64,000 nt of DNA, taken from Alcanivorax sp. (GTDB lineage Bacteria; Pseudomonadota; Gammaproteobacteria; Pseudomonadales; Alcanivoracaceae). The notes under the pieces are model-generated. The model did no database searches and was not told the origin of the DNA. It saw nothing but the letters and a program-made list of their open reading frames with translations. Every line of letters begins with the position of its first letter. The first letter of the stretch is position 1. A program made the position numbers and the translations under genes. The DNA lies in contig NZ_CP080267.1 in NCBI RefSeq assembly GCF_019431375.1, forward strand, positions 868,001 through 932,000, in the 5' to 3' direction. Below, piece by piece: positions 25,996-34,970 of the stretch.

Positions 25996-28596
25996 GTGCT
26001 AGAAGCCTATCGCAAACATGTTGAAGAGCGCGCCGCCGAAGGCGTGCCGCCCAAACCGCTGAACGAGCAGCAAGTTGCCGAGCTGGTCGAGCTGCTGAAA
26101 ACCCCGCCGGCCGGCGAAGAAGAATTCATCCAGGACCTGTTCGTTAACCGCGTTCCGCCCGGCGTGGATCAGGCAGCCTACGTGAAGGCCGCCTTCCTGA
26201 CCGCGATTGTGAAAGGCGAAGCCAGCTCTCCCCTGATCGACCGCAAGCGTGCCGTGCAGCTGCTGGGTACCATGCAGGGCGGCTACAACGTTGCCACCCT
26301 GGTAGAAGCGCTGGACGATGCCGAACTGGCTGAAATCGCCGCTGACGAGCTCAAGCACACCCTGCTGGTATTCGATGCCTTCCACGATGTGGAAGACAAG
26401 ATGAAAGCCGGCAACGCCAAGGCCAAGGAAGTGATCGAATCCTGGGCCGAAGGTGAGTGGTTCACCAAGCGCCCGGACCTGGCAGAGAAAATGTCTCTGA
26501 CCGTGTTCAAGGTAACCGGCGAAACCAACACCGATGACCTGTCCCCCGCCCAGGACGCCTGGAGCCGCCCGGACATCCCGCTGCACGGCAACGCCATGCT
26601 GAAGAATGCCCGCGAAGGCATCTTCCCGGAGAAAGACGGCGAAATCGGCCCGCTCAAGCAGATGGAAGAACTGAAGGCCAAAGGCCTCCCCGTTGCCTAC
26701 GTGGGTGACGTTGTGGGTACCGGTTCCTCCCGTAAATCCGCTACCAACTCTGTGCTGTGGCACTTCGGTGACGACATTCCTTTCGTACCGAACAAACGTG
26801 CTGGCGGTGTCTGCATCGGTGGCAAGATCGCTCCCATCTTCTTCAACACCATGGAAGATTCCGGCGCCCTGCCCTTCGAATGCGACGTTTCCAAGATGGA
26901 AACCGGCGACCAGATCGATATCTACCCCTTTGAAGGCAAGGTAGAGAAAAACGGTGAAGTGATTGCCGAATTCGAGCTGCGCTCCCAGGTACTGCTGGAC
27001 GAAGTGCGCGCCGGCGGCCGTATCAACCTGATCATCGGCCGCGGCCTGACCACCAAGGCCCGCGAAGCCCTGGGTCTGGCACCGTCTGATCTGTTCCGCA
27101 AGCCGGAGCAGCCCGGTGACTCCAACAAGGGTTACACCCTGGCCCAGAAGATGGTCGGCAAGGCCTGCGGCCTGGAAGGCGTTCGCCCGGGCATGTACTG
27201 CGAGCCGAAGATGACCACCGTGGGTTCCCAGGACACCACTGGCCCGATGACCCGTGACGAGCTGAAAGATCTGGCTTGCCTGGGCTTCCAGGCTGACCTG
27301 GTGATGCAGTCCTTCTGTCACACCGCTGCATACCCGAAGCCGGTTGACGTGGAAACCCAGCACACCCTGCCCGACTTCATCATGAACCGTGGCGGTGTGT
27401 CCCTGCGTCCTGGCGACGGCATCATTCACTCCTGGCTGAACCGTATGCTGCTGCCGGATACCGTCGGTACCGGTGGTGACTCCCACACCCGCTTCCCCAT
27501 GGGCATTTCCTTCCCGGCCGGTTCCGGTCTGGTTGCCTTTGCCGCTGCCACCGGTGTGATGCCGCTGGACATGCCGGAATCGGTACTGGTTCGCTTCAAG
27601 GGCAAGCGCCAGCCGGGTATCACCCTGCGTGACCTGGTACACGCGATTCCGCTGCAGGCCATCAAAGACGGCCACCTGACCGTTGCCAAAGCCGGTAAGG
27701 TCAACGTGTTCTCCGGTCGCGTACTGGAAATCGAAGGTCTGGACGATCTGACTGTCGAGCAGGCGTTCGAACTGTCTGATGCGTCCGCCGAGCGTTCTGC
27801 TGCCGGTTGTACCATCACCCTGTCCGAAGACAGCGTGACCGAGTACTTGAAGTCCAACATCACCATGCTCAAGTGGATGATTGCCAACGGTTACGGCGAT
27901 GCCCGTACCATTGAGCGTCGCATCAACGGCATGGAAGAATGGCTGGCCAATCCGAGCCTGATGCGTGCCGACGCCGATGCCGAGTACCACACCGTCATCG
28001 AAATCGACATGGACCAGATCAAAGAGCCGGTACTGTGCTGCCCGAACGACCCGGACGATGCCAAGACCCTGTCCGACGTGGCTGGCGCCAAGATCGACGA
28101 AGTCTTCATCGGTTCCTGCATGACCAACATCGGCCACTTCCGTGCTGCCGGCAAGCTGCTGCAGAAAGTGGAAAGCGGCACCATGCCGACCCGTCTGTGG
28201 ATCGCCCCGCCGACCAAGATGGATCAGCACCAGCTGACCGAAGAAGGCTACTACAACATCTTCGGCAGCGCCGGTGCACGCACCGAGATGCCGGGCTGCT
28301 CCCTGTGCATGGGGAACCAGGCTCGCATCGCGCCCAAGTCCACTGCGGTATCCACCTCCACCCGTAACTTCCCGAACCGTCTGGGTCAGGGTGCGGATGT
28401 GTACCTGGCATCAGCTGAGCTGGCGTCTGTGGCGTCCATCCTCGGCAAGCTGCCGACCACCGAAGAGTACATGGAGTACGCGAACACTATCGATTCCATG
28501 TCCTCCGAGATCTACCGCTACCTGAATTTCGACCAGATGGCCGAATACCAGGACGTGGCAGATACCGTGAAGATCCCGGTTGCCCAATCTGTCTAA
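25996..28596 (+). CDS. acnB: Aconitate hydratase B
   Basis: 866 residues, colinear with E. coli AcnB (865). It interconverts citrate and isocitrate in the TCA cycle and can act on 2-methylcitrate-pathway intermediates. The HEAT-like domain 5 is N-terminal, as in all B-type aconitases. Cysteines that should bind the 4Fe-4S cluster are C708 (GSCMTNIGHF), C768 and C771 (PGCSLCMGN). The start is GTG at 25996 with AGAGGG at 25983-25988. It is transcribed alone from a good promoter and ends at a strong terminator. A very long antisense open frame within it is a codon-usage shadow. Confidence 0.97.
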   Translation: MLEAYRKHVEERAAEGVPPKPLNEQQVAELVELLKTPPAGEEEFIQDLFVNRVPPGVDQAAYVKAAFLTAIVKGEASSPLIDRKRAVQLLGTMQGGYNVATLVEALDDAELAEIAADELKHTLLVFDAFHDVEDKMKAGNAKAKEVIESWAEGEWFTKRPDLAEKMSLTVFKVTGETNTDDLSPAQDAWSRPDIPLHGNAMLKNAREGIFPEKDGEIGPLKQMEELKAKGLPVAYVGDVVGTGSSRKSATNSVLWHFGDDIPFVPNKRAGGVCIGGKIAPIFFNTMEDSGALPFECDVSKMETGDQIDIYPFEGKVEKNGEVIAEFELRSQVLLDEVRAGGRINLIIGRGLTTKAREALGLAPSDLFRKPEQPGDSNKGYTLAQKMVGKACGLEGVRPGMYCEPKMTTVGSQDTTGPMTRDELKDLACLGFQADLVMQSFCHTAAYPKPVDVETQHTLPDFIMNRGGVSLRPGDGIIHSWLNRMLLPDTVGTGGDSHTRFPMGISFPAGSGLVAFAAATGVMPLDMPESVLVRFKGKRQPGITLRDLVHAIPLQAIKDGHLTVAKAGKVNVFSGRVLEIEGLDDLTVEQAFELSDASAERSAAGCTITLSEDSVTEYLKSNITMLKWMIANGYGDARTIERRINGMEEWLANPSLMRADADAEYHTVIEIDMDQIKEPVLCCPNDPDDAKTLSDVAGAKIDEVFIGSCMTNIGHFRAAGKLLQKVESGTMPTRLWIAPPTKMDQHQLTEEGYYNIFGSAGARTEMPGCSLCMGNQARIAPKSTAVSTSTRNFPNRLGQGADVYLASAELASVASILGKLPTTEEYMEYANTIDSMSSEIYRYLNFDQMAEYQDVADTVKIPVAQSV

Positions 28597-28620
28597 GATT
28601 GACCGATCGCTTCGCGAACC

Positions 28621-28650
28621 AAAAACGCCCGGCACTTGCCGGGCGTTTTT
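28621..28650. terminator. Bidirectional terminator between acnB and hrpB
   Basis: 13-base arms AAAAACGCCCGGC (28621-28633) and GCCGGGCGTTTTT (28638-28650) with an ACTT loop. The A and T tails allow function on both strands. The following 28651-28847 segment shows nothing else recognisable. Confidence 0.95.
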
Positions 28651-28847
28651 GTTTTTGCAGAAGTAAAAAGTTCAGCACCGATTGTCGGAAATTCTTTCGC
28701 TATTTCAGCAATGCTGTTCCAGAAAGCGGCGGCTTACGTCGTTAAAAGAACATCACTGCCAACATCTTCGCGATGCGAACATCGCTTCCCGCAACAATCC
28801 GGGCAGGCTACCAGCGGCAGAGCTGAACAGTCTTGTAACGGCCTCTG

Positions 28848-31292
28848 CTAGCCGCCATTCAGACGGCGCTTGGTCAGCACGGTAGCTTCTGCCGCCAGCG
28901 GATCTTCCGGCCAAGGGTGCTTGGGGTAGCGGCCTCGCAGGTCCTTGCGCACCGCCTGGTAATTTTCCCGCCAGAACCGCTCCAGGTTATCGGTAATGGC
29001 CGCCGGCCGTCCTGCCGGCGTCAGCAGGTGCGCACTGATGGTCAGCTTGCCCCCGGCAATGACTGGCAGACGAGTGAGGCCAAATAGTTCCTGCAGCTTG
29101 ACGGCCAGCACCACCGTGTCCCCGGTGTAATCCAGCCGAACCTGCCGCCCGGTGGGAATGGTGATGGCTTCCGGCATATCCCGTTGCAGTTGCTTGCGCT
29201 GATCCGCAGTCAACAGCAGGTTCAGGGCATCGCGTAGTGGCACCCGTTGCAGATCCTGAAAGGTGCGCATGCCGGCAAGAAACGGTGCCAACCAGCTTTC
29301 CAGATTCTCCAGCAAGGCCTCATCACTTACATCCGGCCAGTCACCGTTATCCACCGCCGCCAGAGTTGTCACCCTGGCCTGCCACTGCCGACAATCCTCG
29401 GACCAGGGCAACAAGCCCAGCCCGTCACCACGCAATCCTTCCAGCAATCCCTGAGTCTGTTGTTCCGCAGTCAGCGTTGCCATGGGCTGACTCTGCAGGA
29501 CAATGGCGCCCAGACGGCGCTGGCGCCAGCCGCTCACCCGCTGTCGCTCACGATCCCAGCCAATTTGCTCATGCCACTGCCCCTGCCGGGTCAAAACCGG
29601 TTCCAGATCCGCTTCTTCCAGTGGCATGGCGAGCCGGATACGGGCATCCCGGGGCTGGCCGTCCGTATCCAGAATCAGCAGCCATTGTGTGCCAGCCAGG
29701 CTATCCCCGGGCGGCAGTTGCACACCGGGTCCATCCATCATCTGGTAACGGTTGCCCTCTGTCTGGCGCAGGCGGGCCAGTTGTCGGGGGTAAACTCCTG
29801 CCAGCACCCTCCCCAGGCAATGACGCCAGTCATTGCTATCGCGGGACTTGCCCGGCAGGAGTCGCTGCGCTTCAGACAATAACGCCCTGTGACGATCCGG
29901 GTTTATCTCCAGCACCTGCAGGCGGCTACGCAAATCCACACCCTGACCATTGAGGATATCCCGCTCGGACAACAAGGCAGCGACCCGGGCTGCCGCCACG
30001 GGCAGCCCCTGCTCTCTACCTGCCAGTATCAGCATCGCCAGGGCCGGTTCGACACCCAATCGGGCAATGGCCGCGCCATGCTCTGTCAGCCCGCCTTGCG
30101 CATCCAGGGCGCCCCCATCACGGAGTCGAACCACCGCGTTCTGCCAAGCCGGCGCTGGTGGTGCATCCAGCCAGTGCATCTGCCGGGGCTCCCGGCAGCC
30201 CCAGCGAGCCAGGTCCAGCACCAGTTGATCCAGCGCCACCCTCGCTATTTCCGGCTTCTGATGGCTGGCCATCACCTCGGATTCGGACCACAGTCGCAGA
30301 CAGCAGCCGGGCCCCAGCCGCCCTGCCCGCCCGCTACGCTGACGAGCGCTGGCCTCACTGATCCTCCTGGTGACCAACCGGCTGCGGTGACGCGCCGGAT
30401 CATAGACCGGCTCCCGAGCCAGGCCGCTATCAATGACATGGGTCACCCCCTCGATGGTCAGGCTGGTTTCCGCCACATTGGTGGTCAGCACAATCAGCGA
30501 GTCGCCACTTTTGGCCGCCTCCAGCACCTGCTGTTGCTGGGCCAGCGGCAGGCCACCATGTAATTCACTAACCGGCAGGCTGAGTCCGGATTCAGACAGG
30601 CCTCGGGCCACGCGGCGGATATCCGCCCGGCCAGGAAGAAACACCAGTATTACCTGAGCCTCCTCCGCTACAGAACACACCTGCTGGACACAGTGGTCCC
30701 GCCAGTCCTGACGAGGGGGCGCCGGGCGATAAACCACACTGACCGGGAAACTGCGCCCTTCGCTGCGTATCACCGGGGCATCCAGCATGCTCACCAGGGG
30801 CCCGCAGTCCAGGGTGGCAGACATGACCAGCAGCCCCAGATCAGGGCGGAATGCCTCGCGGATTTCCTTGACCAAGGCCAGGCCCAGATCCGCATTCAGG
30901 GAGCGTTCATGAAACTCGTCAAAAATCACCAGGCTGATGCCCTGCAACTCCGGGTCACTCAACGCCATACGGGTCAAGACCCCTTCGGTGACCACTTCCA
31001 GACGGGTGGCGGCACTGACCCGGGTATCGGTACGTGTCCGGTAACCAACGGTTTGGCCCACCGGCTCGCCAAGCCGGGTGGCCATGAAACTCGCCACGGA
31101 GCGGGCAGCAACCCGGCGTGGCTCCAGCATCAGAATGCGACTCTGGCCGGCCCCGAAACGCTCAAGCAGGCGCAACGGTACACGAGTTGATTTCCCCGCC
31201 CCAGGGGGCGCTTCCAGAATGGCACACCCCATGTTCTGCAAGGCATCAAGCAGTGGCTCCACCACATCATCGACGGGAAATTCGTTCTGCAT
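28848..31292 (-). CDS. hrpB: ATP-dependent helicase HrpB (DEAH/DExH family)
   Basis: 814 residues. Walker A APPGAGKST at about 28-36, motif II DEFH (D125-H128), motif III SATL, motif VI with QRSGRAGR, then the HrpB-specific C-terminal domain. RNA helicase of the DEAH/RHA type; the cellular role of HrpB is not well defined, and mRNA processing has been described for the related HrpA. Start ATG at 31290-31292. Transcribed alone; convergent with acnB and divergent from the unknown gene at 31436. Confidence 0.95.
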   Translation of the reverse strand: MQNEFPVDDVVEPLLDALQNMGCAILEAPPGAGKSTRVPLRLLERFGAGQSRILMLEPRRVAARSVASFMATRLGEPVGQTVGYRTRTDTRVSAATRLEVVTEGVLTRMALSDPELQGISLVIFDEFHERSLNADLGLALVKEIREAFRPDLGLLVMSATLDCGPLVSMLDAPVIRSEGRSFPVSVVYRPAPPRQDWRDHCVQQVCSVAEEAQVILVFLPGRADIRRVARGLSESGLSLPVSELHGGLPLAQQQQVLEAAKSGDSLIVLTTNVAETSLTIEGVTHVIDSGLAREPVYDPARHRSRLVTRRISEASARQRSGRAGRLGPGCCLRLWSESEVMASHQKPEIARVALDQLVLDLARWGCREPRQMHWLDAPPAPAWQNAVVRLRDGGALDAQGGLTEHGAAIARLGVEPALAMLILAGREQGLPVAAARVAALLSERDILNGQGVDLRSRLQVLEINPDRHRALLSEAQRLLPGKSRDSNDWRHCLGRVLAGVYPRQLARLRQTEGNRYQMMDGPGVQLPPGDSLAGTQWLLILDTDGQPRDARIRLAMPLEEADLEPVLTRQGQWHEQIGWDRERQRVSGWRQRRLGAIVLQSQPMATLTAEQQTQGLLEGLRGDGLGLLPWSEDCRQWQARVTTLAAVDNGDWPDVSDEALLENLESWLAPFLAGMRTFQDLQRVPLRDALNLLLTADQRKQLQRDMPEAITIPTGRQVRLDYTGDTVVLAVKLQELFGLTRLPVIAGGKLTISAHLLTPAGRPAAITDNLERFWRENYQAVRKDLRGRYPKHPWPEDPLAAEATVLTKRRLNGG

Positions 31293-31435
31293 TTGTTACG
31301 TCCATTGCTGAGGCGCCGTGACGGCTGTCACCTCTGGTCATGTTGATCGGCGAATACCACTGGTGGGGAGGTAAACCTATGCTATATTCTGCTCATTACC
31401 GACTAATAATTAATAACTACCCTATATAGTGATAT

Positions 31436-32002
31436 ATGCTGAATGACTTGGGGATCCCTGAGCACCTTATCTGGAAGCTGAATGATTTCGACAACCATCA
31501 GCGGGCGGTCAATTTCATCAAACAGTTTCAGGACACGCTGTGCGTCTACAGTGCGCCGGTGGAGCAGCTCTACACCAACTACGATATTTCCATTCCACCG
31601 GATGATGACCGCTCTCTGGTCATTCTGCCCAACCCCTACGCCTACCACGATACGTTTAACAATATCGGGGACCATAGCGTACACCCTACCGGCATGCATA
31701 TTATGCCCGGCGAGTTTTTCAACAAAGAGGGACTCTTCCTGACCCTGCGGCTGCTCAAGAATAACGAAAAAGTCATCAAGCCGGTGCCGCTGAAAGTGGG
31801 CCTCTGGGCACTAATGAAAAAGGAAACCGAGGAAGTGCCGTTCCTTCCTGTGATCACCAAGGGGGATCTGCGGGCCTTTCGCAAAGACTCTCCCTCTCTT
31901 CACTTGCACCGGATCCAGCCATCGAAGCTATCCGACCGATCGCCCATGGAGGTCAAGGCTATCCAACGGGTAATCCGCGAAAAACTGAAGGTGTATATGT
32001 AA
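31436..32002 (+). CDS. Hypothetical protein, 188 aa
   Basis: I do not recognise this family. The protein has no signal peptide or membrane segment. It is rich in Asp, Asn and Lys near the N-terminus and basic at the C-terminus (REKLKVYM). Stretches such as LVILPNPYAYHDTF and MHIMPGEFFNKEGLFLTLRLLKNNEK look like a folded globular domain. The region before the ATG at 31436 is AT-rich (TATATAGTGATATATG) and there is no clear Shine-Dalgarno sequence. By eye the GC content is lower than in the neighbours, which may indicate transfer. It is divergent from hrpB and convergent with the UndA-like gene; a repeat half-element starts 5 bases after its stop. Confidence 0.7.
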   Translation: MLNDLGIPEHLIWKLNDFDNHQRAVNFIKQFQDTLCVYSAPVEQLYTNYDISIPPDDDRSLVILPNPYAYHDTFNNIGDHSVHPTGMHIMPGEFFNKEGLFLTLRLLKNNEKVIKPVPLKVGLWALMKKETEEVPFLPVITKGDLRAFRKDSPSLHLHRIQPSKLSDRSPMEVKAIQRVIREKLKVYM

Positions 32003-32006
32003 AGGC

Positions 32007-32092
32007 AGTGAACAGCTAATAGTGAATAGTTAACAGCGAAAACAGGAACCGGACCGGGAAGAACCACCAAAAACAATAGGCGGCTTTCCCGG
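32007..32092. repeat. Half copy of the heptamer-arm element
   Basis: 7-mers AGTGAAC AGCTAAT AGTGAAT AGTTAAC (32007-32034) are followed by a hairpin CCGGGAA (32054-32060) / TTCCCGG (32086-32092). This is the same plan as the left half of the element at 24018-24172; no right arm is seen before the next gene ends at 32117. Confidence 0.65.
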
Positions 32093-32116
32093 ATTTGTAG
32101 GCGTGATCAGGTCTAT

Positions 32117-32851
32117 TCAGTCTGATTGGGCGTAACAGTGATCCAGGGCCAGAACGTAGTATTCCAGCCCTTTGACCGCTGCGGCGAAGGCTCTTTCCCG
32201 GCTTTCCTCATTGACACAGGTAAGCTTGATGAGCTCCATGGCTTCGTGGGGATGGGCGTCGTCGTAGGAGGCGTGGGCGCGTAGCCAGGCCATTGAATGA
32301 CGGTTAATGGTGGCCACCCCGTTTTCCTGGTAGGCCTGCATACCCTTGACCACACTCTGGCTCCATTCGCCAGTAGCCCATTCAATGGCCAGATTGGTGG
32401 CGGCAAGGCCCTCCTCCAGGCTGGCCTGACGCCCCATGTGCCAGAGGTAATGATTCACCGCATCCATGGCTGGCGGCGGCGTCACAAATTCCAGCTCTTC
32501 CAGGGTAATACCAAAGCCCATGGCCCAGTCCTGGTACCAGTAGGCATGGCGCTGTTCGACCTTGATGTTGCTGATCAGCCAGTTCTTGCTCTCTTCGTGA
32601 CCTGGATACCGGCCCGGCTGAGTCTTGGCCAGGTTCAACCCCATATACTTGGGAAAATTCTCGACCAGGGGGTAGAAATTCAGCAAGGCACTGCGAAAAC
32701 GCGGCAAGCTGAGGGTTCCGGCTCCCATTTCCACAAACACCGGATGCTCCACCACCCGGTTTTTCAACGGCACCAGATCGTCCCAGAAGGCCTGAGCCCA
32801 TGGGCTGTGGTCGGTGAGTTCGAGCCCTTTCTTGTAATTTGCGGCGCGCAT
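32117..32851 (-). CDS. UndA-like non-heme diiron oxidase (TenA/heme-oxygenase-like fold)
   Basis: 244 residues from ATG at 32849-32851, which has GGAG 8 bases before it; a longer start (32902) lacks one. All-helical TenA/PqqC superfamily protein. Visible metal-ligand pattern: E99-x2-H102 (KVEQRH), E157 (AIEWATGEW), H193 and, as H-x3-D-x2-H, D197 and H200 (HASYDDAH). As I recall, Pseudomonas UndA, which turns medium-chain fatty acids into 1-alkenes, uses E101, H104, E159 and H194, almost the same numbers, and shares the VVEH and YDDAHP segments. Alternatives are other heme-oxygenase-like oxidases such as the CADD group. It lies downstream of the moxR/tgpA operon on the same strand, 68 bases away. 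The oxidase class is fairly sure; alkene production is inference. Confidence 0.75.
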   Translation of the reverse strand: MRAANYKKGLELTDHSPWAQAFWDDLVPLKNRVVEHPVFVEMGAGTLSLPRFRSALLNFYPLVENFPKYMGLNLAKTQPGRYPGHEESKNWLISNIKVEQRHAYWYQDWAMGFGITLEELEFVTPPPAMDAVNHYLWHMGRQASLEEGLAATNLAIEWATGEWSQSVVKGMQAYQENGVATINRHSMAWLRAHASYDDAHPHEAMELIKLTCVNEESRERAFAAAVKGLEYYVLALDHCYAQSD

Positions 32852-32919
32852 TTGTCGTTCTCCATAACAACCGGTTATTGCAGCTCGTGGCCTGGCGACC
32901 ATGACCTACAAATAGCACA

Positions 32920-34962
32920 CTAGTCCAATAATTTGTATAAGCGATTTCTCAGGCTTCGTAAATGACGCCTTTGTCGCTTGTCCGGCGCTGAAACAGGATC
33001 ATAGTGGAGCTTCTGATAGTATTTTGCCCAATTCTCCGCAGCAACCGCCGCCTGAGGCCACTGCTCGCTGATCGCGTCACTCAACTGCATGGGGGTCAGT
33101 CCCACCGCCAGTGGCCGCCCCCGTTCACTGGCACGCTGATGCAATCGCCAGTATTCACGCTCCATCAGCGTCAGCCTCGCATTGCCGGTCCTCCAAAGTA
33201 AAAACAGGGCATAGAGCCCCATCAACATGGCGACAGCAACGATCAGCGCAATGGCAATGCGGACTGGTGAAACAACGCCGAGCAGATCTTCCAGAAATGC
33301 GGACTGAAAGGCGCTATCGTACCCCAGCACCCAGGTTTGCCAGCGGAAATCCACGTAATCCATCCACTGACTGACTTTCGCAAATAGCCCCCCATCCGAG
33401 AAACGGCGGAGCCCCAGATCATCCAGCACATCTCTGCCGTCTTCACTGTTCTCAAGGGCCTCCCTTAGCCCAAGCTCGATGCGCTCAGGCGCTACCGCGC
33501 CGGTAGGGTCGACACGGGTCCATCCCTGCCCTTCCAGCCAGATCTCGCTCCAGGCATGGGCATCGTACTGTCGCACCAGCAAATGGGTACCCAGTTGATT
33601 CTGCTCGCCTCCCTGGTAGCCCACCACGACCCTGGCCGGCACCCCGGCCGCGCGCATCAGGAAGGTAAAACTGGAGGCATAGTGCTCACAGAATCCACGC
33701 CGGGTCCGAAAAAGGAAATCATCCACTGGATCCGCGGTGAGCCTGGGTGGCCTCAGGGTGTAATGAAAAGGTTGCTCACGGAAATGACGCAACGCTCGCT
33801 GGGCAATCTCACGTGCTGAATGGCTTTCCAGCTGCCATTGTTGCGCGAGCCCTCTGGCTTTCCTTCCTGACTCCTGCGGTAACGACAGCATCAGTTGTCG
33901 CTCCTGCCCGTCAAGGCTGATAGCGTCAGTGGCTGCAGGCACGCTTTCCACACCATAGGCAAACCGCTGCGACACCGGCTGGTCAGCCACCAGCCGCATA
34001 TCCTTGGCCAGCGCCATGCCTTCATCCAGCGGGAAAGGAACAGCCAGGCTGAACAGCCAACGGCGCTGGGTCGGTTCGGCAATGATCTGGTAGCGATACC
34101 GTTGTTGCTCCGCGGCTCGACGGCTCTCGAGCTGCTGGTACCAAACCGGTTTTTGATTCCCTCTCCGGTACAGGTATTCTGACTCCGCCTGTCCCTGGGG
34201 CACTGCCTGCTGCCAGGTGCGTCCGTCGTAGTGACTCAGCGTCAGCCCCCGCCAGTAACGCTGTGGCCGAGGCGGAATGTCTCCCTGAAAGTCTACCCGG
34301 AAGGCCAGCTCCGCAGATTCCGACAGTTCACTGATCTGGCCCGGTGACATACTGTCGCTCATACCAGTGCGGGCCTTGTCTTCCCCCACTTGCATATTCC
34401 AAAGTGGTGCCACCCGTGGCACCAAAAGGAACAACACCACCATCAGGGGAATGGCCTGCATAGTCATGACCATCGCCCGCTTGCCATGCAGCAAGCCGCT
34501 GGCCCGGGTGTCACTGTGATTGATCCCCACCAGACAGGTAGTCAGGACCGTCATGCACAGGACCACATAGAGGAACATGCCCGGTGTCTGGGAAAACAAC
34601 AGTGCCGTGGCGCATACGAAATACCCCAGCACAATTACCACATAGGCATCACGCTGCTGCACCACTTCCAGATACTTGAGAGCAAACAAGCTGACCAGCA
34701 AGGCAACGCCCGCTTCCGGCCCGTACAATCTGCCAAAGCTGTAAAAGGTCAGCCCCACAGCGCCAATCAATAGCAGCGTACGCACTATGCGGCCGGGCAG
34801 AGTAAGGCGCTGCTGATCCACCAGCCAGCGGATCAGGATCACCAGCACCAGCAACCCGGCCTGCCAGAGAGGCCCTTTGACCAGTTGGGGGATGGAACAC
34901 AGCACAACTGCCAGGGCTAGCCAGAGTCTGGTATGAGACGGGACCTGATAAATGCGCGCCAT
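32920..34962 (-). CDS. tgpA: Transglutaminase-like membrane protein TgpA (DUF3488 plus transglutaminase core)
   Basis: 680 residues. The N-terminal part has about six membrane segments (about 10-200, DUF3488). A periplasmic transglutaminase domain carries the triad C425 (RRGFCEHY), H469 (DAHAWSE) and D485 (RVDPTG). A further membrane helix lies near residue 575, followed by a cytosolic DUF4129-like tail. It resembles Pseudomonas aeruginosa TgpA, a periplasmic transglutaminase needed for growth there. Start ATG at 34960-34962 with GAGG upstream. Last gene of moxR-DUF58-tgpA, 8 bases after the DUF58 gene. Confidence 0.9.
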   Translation of the reverse strand: MARIYQVPSHTRLWLALAVVLCSIPQLVKGPLWQAGLLVLVILIRWLVDQQRLTLPGRIVRTLLLIGAVGLTFYSFGRLYGPEAGVALLVSLFALKYLEVVQQRDAYVVIVLGYFVCATALLFSQTPGMFLYVVLCMTVLTTCLVGINHSDTRASGLLHGKRAMVMTMQAIPLMVVLFLLVPRVAPLWNMQVGEDKARTGMSDSMSPGQISELSESAELAFRVDFQGDIPPRPQRYWRGLTLSHYDGRTWQQAVPQGQAESEYLYRRGNQKPVWYQQLESRRAAEQQRYRYQIIAEPTQRRWLFSLAVPFPLDEGMALAKDMRLVADQPVSQRFAYGVESVPAATDAISLDGQERQLMLSLPQESGRKARGLAQQWQLESHSAREIAQRALRHFREQPFHYTLRPPRLTADPVDDFLFRTRRGFCEHYASSFTFLMRAAGVPARVVVGYQGGEQNQLGTHLLVRQYDAHAWSEIWLEGQGWTRVDPTGAVAPERIELGLREALENSEDGRDVLDDLGLRRFSDGGLFAKVSQWMDYVDFRWQTWVLGYDSAFQSAFLEDLLGVVSPVRIAIALIVAVAMLMGLYALFLLWRTGNARLTLMEREYWRLHQRASERGRPLAVGLTPMQLSDAISEQWPQAAVAAENWAKYYQKLHYDPVSAPDKRQRRHLRSLRNRLYKLLD

Positions 34963-34970
34963 GGAAAACC

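Noticed and set aside
25999..28230. Open frame of 743 codons antisense to acnB
   Set aside because: It is the mirror of a highly biased, GC-rich coding sequence. The acnB protein matches E. coli AcnB along its whole length, and the antisense product is Gly/His/Gln-rich with no domain.
28651..28847. Short frames between acnB and hrpB
   Set aside because: Frames of 60-75 codons in several registers, no ribosome site, and terminator sequence at the start; no support for a gene.
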